From Micractinium sp. NFX-FRZ (taxonomy: Eukaryota > Chlorophyta > Trebouxiophyceae > Chlorellales > Chlorellaceae): a stretch of DNA of 64,000 bases. The stretch spans positions 186,001 to 250,000 of the forward strand of contig JAPTJF010000016.1 of assembly GCA_029339195.1 (NCBI GenBank), written 5' to 3'. Within the stretch, counting starts at the first letter, position 1, and the number at the start of each line of letters is the position of its first letter. Both the position numbers and the translations under genes were made by a program. Positions 57,280-64,000 of this stretch are shown in pieces. The notes beneath the pieces were generated by a model. That model had not been told where the DNA came from. It saw nothing but the letters and a program-made list of their open reading frames with translations, and searched no databases.

Positions 57280-60200
57280 ATGGGACGCAAGACGTTTACT
57301 TATGATGTCGACACAAGGAATGAGACCAACTACCGGTTCGAGCAGCAGCAGAAGAACCTGCAGGGGCAGCTGGGCGGCGTGATCTTCAGTAAGTAGCGAG
57401 GTCCGGGGAGAGGGGGTGTTGGTGTTATGTGCAGGTGTAGGGGTGAGGAGGGAGGAGGCGGGGTGGGGGACGGCCGCCTGCCCGTGAATGCAACGCGTGG
57501 GCCAGCAGGCATTGGCACAGGCACACGTGCCACATGAATGTGCAGACCCTGCACCTCGCATTGCTCGCATGGTGCTGTGTGTGGCACTGATGTTTTTGCC
57601 CATGCCATGCCTTGTGCTGCGCACAGCGGCGGTGCGGCGCCCACTTGCCTTTTCCCCGCCTCGAAAAGGGTGATGCCCACCCCCTGCTGCCCCCGCCTTG
57701 CTCACCCTCCTCCCTCTCCCCGTCACCATTTCTCCGGTCCCTTTGCCTGCAGTGTGCAACAGCCGCACGTACCACCAGTGCATGGAGCAGCAAATGTTTG
57801 GGCTGCCGCAGGCCCACTGGTGCTACGTGCAGTACATCCGCGCTGGGTGAGTCGCAAGGCGTAGCGTGCATAGCTGCCCCTCCCCCCGCAGTGCCAGTCA
57901 TGCACAATCCACGGCACGCATTTACTTAATTATTATCGATTTTTAGTACATTATAATACATTTAGTATTTGTTATATCAAAACACGCAGGATGCCACTCT
58001 GGCTGTACAACTTTGAGACCAAGCAGCTGCACGGCATATTCAAGGCCGCCACAGACGGGGACTGGGAGATCGACCCACACGGTGGGTGGGGTTGAGGGGA
58101 GGGGTGGGTGACACAGGAACGTGGCGGCGGGGGCTGGGCGGGGGCGGACGGGACGGGCAAGGAGGCGCTTTGGCCTGGGTGGCGGAGGGACAGGGGAGGC
58201 GGCAGGGTGGACACAGAGGTCTGGTGGGCAGCGCAAGCAGGTCAGTCAGGTAATTCAAGTTGCAGGCATGCCACCCGTCGGCCTGCCTCCCATGGCCCGC
58301 TCGCCCGCTTGGCGCAAGCCGCAGGCTGGACCGACGGCATACTGGCGTGCACCCAGCCCTGCCTGCCTGGTGGCCTACCTCCCTGCCTCGACACCTACCC
58401 CTCTGCTGTCCTGCATGCCTGCCTCACCCGCTGGCCCGCCCCGCCGCCCTCCCCTCAGGCTGGACCGACGGCTCCCGCCGCACGCCCTACCCCTGCCAGG
58501 TGGCCATTGAAACCTACCTGGACTGCCCGCCCATCCCGCTGGAACAGCTGAGGCCCATCCTGGCAGAAAACTACATTGGTGGGCTGCCTGGCTGCTTGTC
58601 CGTTTCTGCTCTCTGCAATGGCCGCACTGCATGGTTGCTTGGTTGTTGGTTGGGGAACCGGCCTGCCGGCCTGTGGGCCTGCCTGTTTGGGCGGCTTCTG
58701 TCTTTCAGCTGGCGGGCTGGCTGGCTGGCTGGGGTCTGCCTGCCTGCCTGTCATATCTTGCCACTCAATTGAGCCTGCCCGTCTGCCCACCCCGCCTGCC
58801 CGCACTGAATGTGTCACTGAATGTGTCACCACCTTGCCTTCCCTCCCCCACTGCTCTAGTGCAGGCAACACGGATAAGTTCCAGGTGAGCTAAGCGCACT
58901 TGTGGGCTGGAGTAGTAATGGTGTGTGGCCTGTGAACATGATCTTGCTCTAGCACTGGTTGGCTCCGTTGTGCTCTGCTCTGCAGTGCCTTGCATCTGGA
59001 GCGCACGCCCCTCAGCTGGTGACTACGCTGCCCATGCCCACCCAGCCCTGCCTCTCACACCGCAGCGCTCCGCCTGCCTGCCCCTCCAAAGCCGCTCATC
59101 CCGCCTGCCCCCTGCCCATCGAACCGCTCTCCCGCTGCAGCAAGAGCTCTCCAAGAAGCAGGCCACCGAGCTCTGCGCCCTGTTCCGCCGCAAGTGGGAG
59201 GGCCAGCGCGGCAACAGCGCCGCCACTGCCAGCGCCAGCTTGGCTGCCCTTGAGAGCTGGCCAGGGCTGGCTAGCAGCGGGGTGGCGGCGGCAGGGGGCA
59301 ACAACCAGTGGTCCATGGGTCGCTCAGCTGGGGCCAACGGCGGAGGGCTGGCAGCCATGGAGGCAGAGCCGGCGGGGCCGCCCAGCCTGGGAGGGAAAAC
59401 GTTTGCACAGATTCAGGAGGAGGAAGCGCGCAGGGCAAAGAAGGCAGAGAAGGCGGCTGCCAAGCAGACGGCCAGCAGCATGCAGGCGGGCTCGGCGGCA
59501 GCGGCCGCAGCTGCTGTGCCGCGGCCGATGAATGCAACGGGCCCGGGCGGGGGAAGCAGCGGCGGCACAGGCACGTCGGCAGCCGCCGCCGAGGCCGCCA
59601 ACCGAATGCTGCAGCAGCAGCAGCAGCATGCGCCGCGCGCTGTCGCCACCCTCGCTGCGCTGCCCCAGCAGCAGCAGCAGCAGGTGGCGGCGGCAGGGCT
59701 GCAGCGGCAGCAGCCCGCCGCGGCAGCAGCAGCGGGAGGCTCTGCCTCGGGAGGTGCCAGCAGGGCGGGTGTGGATGATTTTGGGGAAGAGCTCACGGCC
59801 CTCAAGCGCACACTGAAGCCTCTCATCAACAACATGATTGAGCTGAAGGTGGATGGGAACGTTATGCATCGTCCTGCTTTGAATCGTTGTTGCTGGGTGG
59901 CTTGGCGGGAGGGTTGGATGGCCTGCGGGGCTGCCCGCCACGTGGCTTGCGAGCTGGCCTTCGCTTGGCAAAACGTAACAGGCCAGCTGCCGCCGCAGCG
60001 TTCTGCCTATCCTGTTTGCACCCCCACGCCTGCCGGCCGGCCGGCGCCACTCTCCCCGCCTGCCCCCCTGCCTCGCATGAACCCTTCTCTGCCTCCCGCT
60101 TTGCCTTCTCCCCCATTCTTCACTCGCAGCTGGAGGCGGAGCTACGCGTGGCGGGCTCGCTGCAGGTAGGGTTGCTGGAAGTGAGGCTGGAGGGTGTGGG

Positions 60201-63200
60201 AGAAGGGCAAGTGTGGTGGCAACGGAGGATGGCAAGGGAGGGTGGCAAGGGGTATCCCGCCAGTGAACAATCAAGCCTGTGGGCTGCACCCCCACCTACC
60301 TGCCTGCGGGTGCTCCTGGCGCTGTCCTGCTGGCTTCTGCAACCATCACCTGGGGCTGCCTTGTTTCGTGTGCTCCTGCTCTGCAGGCACAATTGGCCCG
60401 GCTGGGTGGCGGGTGCTCCTGGGTGCTGCCCTGCTGGCGTCTTCTACAGCTCACCTTCATGGTCTTTAACACTGTTCCAAGTGCTGCTCTTTGTTCTGCA
60501 GGCACACCTGGCCAGGCTGGACGACAGCCTGATGAAGGTGCAGAAGGAACGGGGCAAGGCGATGGCTGAGACGCAGGTGGGGCGGGGTGGGTTGGGCACA
60601 AGGTGGAGGGCTTTTGTGGGGCGATGCCTAGGCAGGTTGGAAAGCCGACTGGTGAAAGGTATAGGTTGGCTGGCATGTTACGGGCATGGCAGCGGGGTGG
60701 GGCAGCGGGAGGGGCACATGGGCGGGCGGGCGACCTGGGGCCGAGGTGGCCGTGCCGCTGCTTGCCGCACGCTGCACGATACCCGTGTAGGCCGCCGCCG
60801 CCTTGCGCACACAGCCCTCTCCCTCCCCACCTGCTCATACCCACCCTTGCCCCCGCCTGCCACCATCACCCTGCCTGCCGGATGCTCCCTCACGCTGCAG
60901 AGGCTGGCAGCGCAGGTGCAGCAGCTGCAGCAGGAGAACAGCGCGCTCAGGCAGGCCCTGGGCGGCGGCGGGCCCAGCGCGCCCGCTGCTGCGCCCCAAG
61001 CCGGCGCCCCGCCGGCGCCGGCGACTGCTGCGGCAGGCGCTGGCGGGCTCACACGGGGAGGGGACGAGATCTTTCTGCTGGGAGGCAACAGCCAGGTCAA
61101 CGCAGCGGCGGCAGACGACGGCGGCTGGCTCAACAGCGTGCTCTGCTACTCGCCCCGCTCCGGGACCTGGCGCCAAGGTGCGCACTGCCCTACTGCTGCA
61201 CCGCCCTGCTGCCCCTTTGTCCTTCTGCTGCATTGACCTGAGTCCCCTTTACGCTGCTGGCTTCATTGCTGGTGTGCCGTGCCCTTGCCTGTGGCGTGCT
61301 GCGCTGCGATGTGCTGTGCTTGCGCAGCCTGCATGGCCTGTGGCTGTAGCGTGCAAGCCACTCTTTCATATGTGTGATTTGTTTCCGGCCCCTCCCAGGA
61401 CCAAGCATGCCCCTCATGCAAAGCTACCGCTGCATGGCCTGGGGCTGTAGCCTGCAGGCTACCCTTTTTTCACGTCTTCTTTGAGTCCCTTTCACATACC
61501 TTTTCTCTGCCTTCCGGTTCCCCCTGCTTACCCCCTTCCCAGGCCCGGACATGCCCATCATGCGGGGCTACGGCTGCAGCGGCGTGCTGGGCGGCCACCT
61601 GTACGTCATGGGGGGAGGCAACTCGCACGAGTGGCTGGGGGACTGCCAGAGGCTGGACCTGCGCACCGGGCAGTGGGCGGCGGTGAGTGGGAGCGGGTGG
61701 GTGGACGGATGAAGGAGCGCAGAGGAAGAGCGGGGGTAGCAGGGCTGCACAGTGGGGAGTGCACAGTGGGGGAGAGGGCGAGAGGGTGCGTTCGGGCGCA
61801 TGATCCTTCCTGAGCACCCGCCCCATGGGTGCAACTCCCCTGCGGATGCGCCCCAGCATGCCGCTGCTGCCCCGCCTTTGTTTGCCCAAAATGCTTTCCC
61901 CCGCCGCACCCGCCCCGCCACCCTGACGCACGCCTCCAGTGTGTCGACCCTGCTCGGCTGTGCGGGGCGGCTCCCTCCCTCGTCCTCTTCAACGCATTCT
62001 CACCCGCTTGCTCGCAACCCCAACAGGCCCCCAGCATGTCCACCCTGCGCGGCTGTGGGGGCACCGCAGCCCGGCTGTCCTCCCACACTCTCCCCCCCAT
62101 CGTTTCCAACCCCACCCTAACGCAGGCCCCCAGCATGTCCACCCTGCGCGGCTGTGCGGGCGCCGCCGCCCTGGGGGCGCGCCTGTACGTGGCGGGGGGT
62201 GGCATGGCGGATGTGCAGTACGACACCGTGGAAATCTACAACCCGGAGATCGATGCCTGGATGCCGGGTGGGTGTGGAGGGGGGTGCAGTGGTGGCGTGT
62301 GGGGTGGGGATTGTGCTGTGTGGTGCGTCGGACTGTTCCAAACCCGGAAACAGATGCCTGCATGCCGTGCGGGTTGCGAGTTTGTTATTACCAACAAAGA
62401 CAGTGAATGCGCGGGCGGGTGTGCAGTGTGCACGGGCAATGCACACCTCCAGACCTACGTGCCGTTTGAGTGAGGGCAGGGGCAGGGGGCGGGTGGGAGC
62501 AGGGGTGGGGATTTAAGGCGGGGGTGCAGATGCGCAACCTTTAAGCTGCTGCACATGCCAGTGCATGTAGTCACCTGCCGTGCCCGCTCCCCTCTACCCT
62601 GCTGCGCGCCTGCAGGCCCCAAGCTGCGTGCCAAGCGCTTCTCCACCGCCGCCTCGGCGCTGGACGGGTGCGTGTACGTGACCGGAGGATATGACGGCAG
62701 CTATCTGCAGGTGAACATCATTTCATGCATGTACATCGAACGTGGGAGTATTTCTTAGGGTGTGAGGTATACAGGAGCCTGACCGTGGCGCCTGCCTGGA
62801 GTGTATGCAACCTGGCGTGTGCATACCATGTTGCGGTGGCAGCCGCCTGCACGACAGCAGGCACTCTGCTGTGATCCAGCTAGTTACTCATCGCTTCAGG
62901 CATGCCCCCTAGATGGGAGCTTACCGGGCCCTCCCTGCGATGTGCGCTCTGCTGCACCCATTCTGGCATCCCACCCCAACAGTGCCCTTTACACCCACGC
63001 GCTCACCCCACCCCCTCCCGCACCTGCCCTGCAGTCTGCTGAGCGGCTGGATCCCCGGGAGGGCAAATGGCAGACGGTGAGCAGGGGGCCAGCAAGCGGC
63101 GTGTGGGCAGCTCTGCCACAACAGCCGCTGCCGCTGGTGGTGCTGCTGCTGCTGCTGCCGCTGTGCCCGCTCACCTCCTGGGCTCCCTGCGCTGCCCTGC

Positions 63201-64000
63201 TCAACACCTGTCCCCCTCCTAGCCTGGGGAGGGGTCTCTTCCTGCCGACATGCGCACCCATGCCGCCCCCTCTCTCCCCTTCCCTCTCCACCCCACTCAA
63301 CCAAGTACCACTGTACCACCCCACCCCCTGACCCGCCCCACAGATTGCCGACATGCTCGACAAGCGCGGCGCGCACGCATGCACCGCCGGCCCGGGCGGC
63401 CTGCTGTATGTGCTGGGGGGCTACGACGTCACACGAGACAACTCCTTCATGCCCATGGGTGGGTGGAAAGGCTCCAAGAGGGGTGTGTGTTGGGGTTGGG
63501 GCGAGCAGGAGGGGTAGGGGCAAGGCGGCAGGCTCCAGGAAATGGGGTCATGCTTGCCCTCCAACCGTCCTTCACCTTCATGTCTATCGGAGTATTTCGC
63601 CCTGCCCCCCACCCCTGCCCGCTCGCTCTTGCCTTACTCGCCGCGCTCCCCCTGCCCGTCCTGCCCTCCGCCCCTGCCCTGCAGTTGAGGCTTTCGACCC
63701 CCGCACCGGCACCTGGGCTCCCAAGGGCCCCATGCAGGCGGGGCGCGCGTACGGCGCCGCTGTGCACGCCGACGGCGCGCTGTGGGTGCTGGGCGGCATG
63801 CAGGGGGAGCAGTACAACGAGCTGTTCGAGCGGTACGCACGGCGGGAGGGACATTTGAAGCCGGTTGTGTTACGGGCCGGGGGCACATGGAGGTGTACAC
63901 AGCAGGGGCGCGCTTGCGTGTCATGGCACAGCCAGGTGGTCAGGCAGTACGATTGTAAGGTGGAGGTTTCGCACCGGAGGTGATTGTCTTGCAGCGGGAG
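57280..64000 (+). CDS. DCD (development and cell death) domain protein with C-terminal Kelch repeats, 3' end off the window
   Basis: Plus-strand gene from ATG 57280. The DCD domain is in exons 57280-57388, about 57753-57847, 57990-58080 and about 58459-58578: LGGVIFMCNSRTYHQCMEQ, FGLPQAHWCYVQYIRAGMPL, WLYNFETKQLHGIFKAATDG, TPYPCQVAIE. A 20-nt microexon at 58865-58884 encodes NTDKFQ. The long exon from about 59141 is Ala/Gln-rich and disordered; coiled-coil exons follow (ELTALKRTLKPLINNMIELK; HLARLDDSLMKVQKERGKAM; LAAQVQQLQQENSALRQAL). At least six Kelch units follow from 61,060: LYVMGGGNSHEW, LYVAGGGMADVQYDTVEIYN, VYVTGGYDGSYL, LYVLGGYDVTRDN, LWVLGGMQGEQYNELFER. DCD-Kelch proteins occur in plants and are tied to stress or development. 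The last acceptor is at about 63,994, so the gene continues. Confidence 0.88.
57918..57988 (+). other. AT-rich island inside a DCD-Kelch intron
   Basis: About 70 bases of very AT-rich sequence (ACTTAATTATTATCGATTTT onward) just before the acceptor at 57989, in otherwise GC-rich introns. No coding content. Confidence 0.8.
60381..60406 (+). repeat. Degenerate intronic copy of DCD-Kelch exon start (60502)
   Basis: CTGCAGGCACAATTGGCCCG plus GCTGGG against the genuine CTGCAGGCACACCTGGCCAG plus GCTGGA at 60497-60522. Offset 116 bp; the acceptor is retained. Confidence 0.8.
61391..61437 (+). repeat. Degenerate intronic copy of DCD-Kelch exon start (about 61543)
   Basis: The region with CATGCCCCTCATGCAAAGCT and an upstream CCTCCCAG matches the genuine CATGCCCATCATGCGGGGCT after CTTCCCAG. 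Offset about 145 bp. The flanking GCATGGCCTG..GGCTGTAGC stretch also occurs twice (about 61331 and 61433). Confidence 0.8.
61931..62156 (+). repeat. Three-copy repeat of a Kelch exon start (61931, 62024, 62123)
   Basis: CAGGCCCCCAGCATGTCCAC and on to CGCGGCTGTG is identical at 62024-62057 and 62123-62156 (34 bp, offset 99). A decayed third copy lies at 61931-61967. The stretch from copy two to the genuine exon is open in the same frame. Confidence 0.92.

Noticed and set aside
59324..60295. Long minus-strand open frame opposite the DCD-Kelch gene
   Set aside because: Antisense shadow of the Gln/Ala-rich exon; Ser/Arg/Cys-biased translation without domains.

Overview
The window is nuclear DNA from a GC-rich, intron-dense green alga, probably a Chlorella-type trebouxiophyte. 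The placement is inferred from three things: high GC with very short exons and introns, TGTAA poly(A) signals downstream of several stop codons, and a gene set that mixes cell-wall type proline-rich glycoproteins, a plastid-targeted protein and plant-type domains (DCD, REI1/REIL). No rRNA, convincing tRNA, CRISPR array or bacterial operon was found. Gene coordinates run from start to stop codon and include introns. Many exon borders were checked by splice-site sequence and reading phase.

Layout, left to right: cytosolic-type HSP70 (minus, 3' part off the window); unknown multi-pass membrane protein (minus); RING-finger protein (minus); secreted fibronectin-III protein (minus) divergent from a secreted alanine/serine-rich repetitive protein (plus); KANSL3/TEX30-like protein with a Gln/Met-rich tail (minus) divergent from a conserved DPRGWFQWYCR-core protein (plus); an REI1/ZNF622-like ribosome-biogenesis factor that has lost most zinc ligands (minus) divergent from hypoxanthine-guanine phosphoribosyltransferase (plus); two tandem copies of a secreted proline-rich plus BNR/Asp-box protein (minus, about 31.4-35.8 and 37.2-41.8 kb); secreted class-3 lipase (minus); ribosomal protein uL2/RPL8 (minus) divergent from a SANT/Myb-like nuclear protein (plus); a small plastid-targeted protein with an apparent one-base frameshift (minus) divergent from a DCD-Kelch protein (plus, runs off the right end). 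These are ordinary housekeeping, secretory and nuclear genes, and no operon logic links them. Paired divergent genes share promoter intervals of about 0.4-1.4 kb.

The most unusual structure is in the introns. At least ten times, in five genes, an intron carries a partial copy of the end of its own neighbouring exon together with the splice site, 76-146 bases away. Some copies would give usable alternative exons: one adds exactly 33 codons in frame and one gives an alternative C-terminus. Separately, two related elements of about 93-109 bp with pyrimidine-rich ends and 12-14 bp target-site duplications sit in only one of the two tandem BNR gene copies. One lies exactly at a 3' splice site, so it looks introner- or SINE-like.
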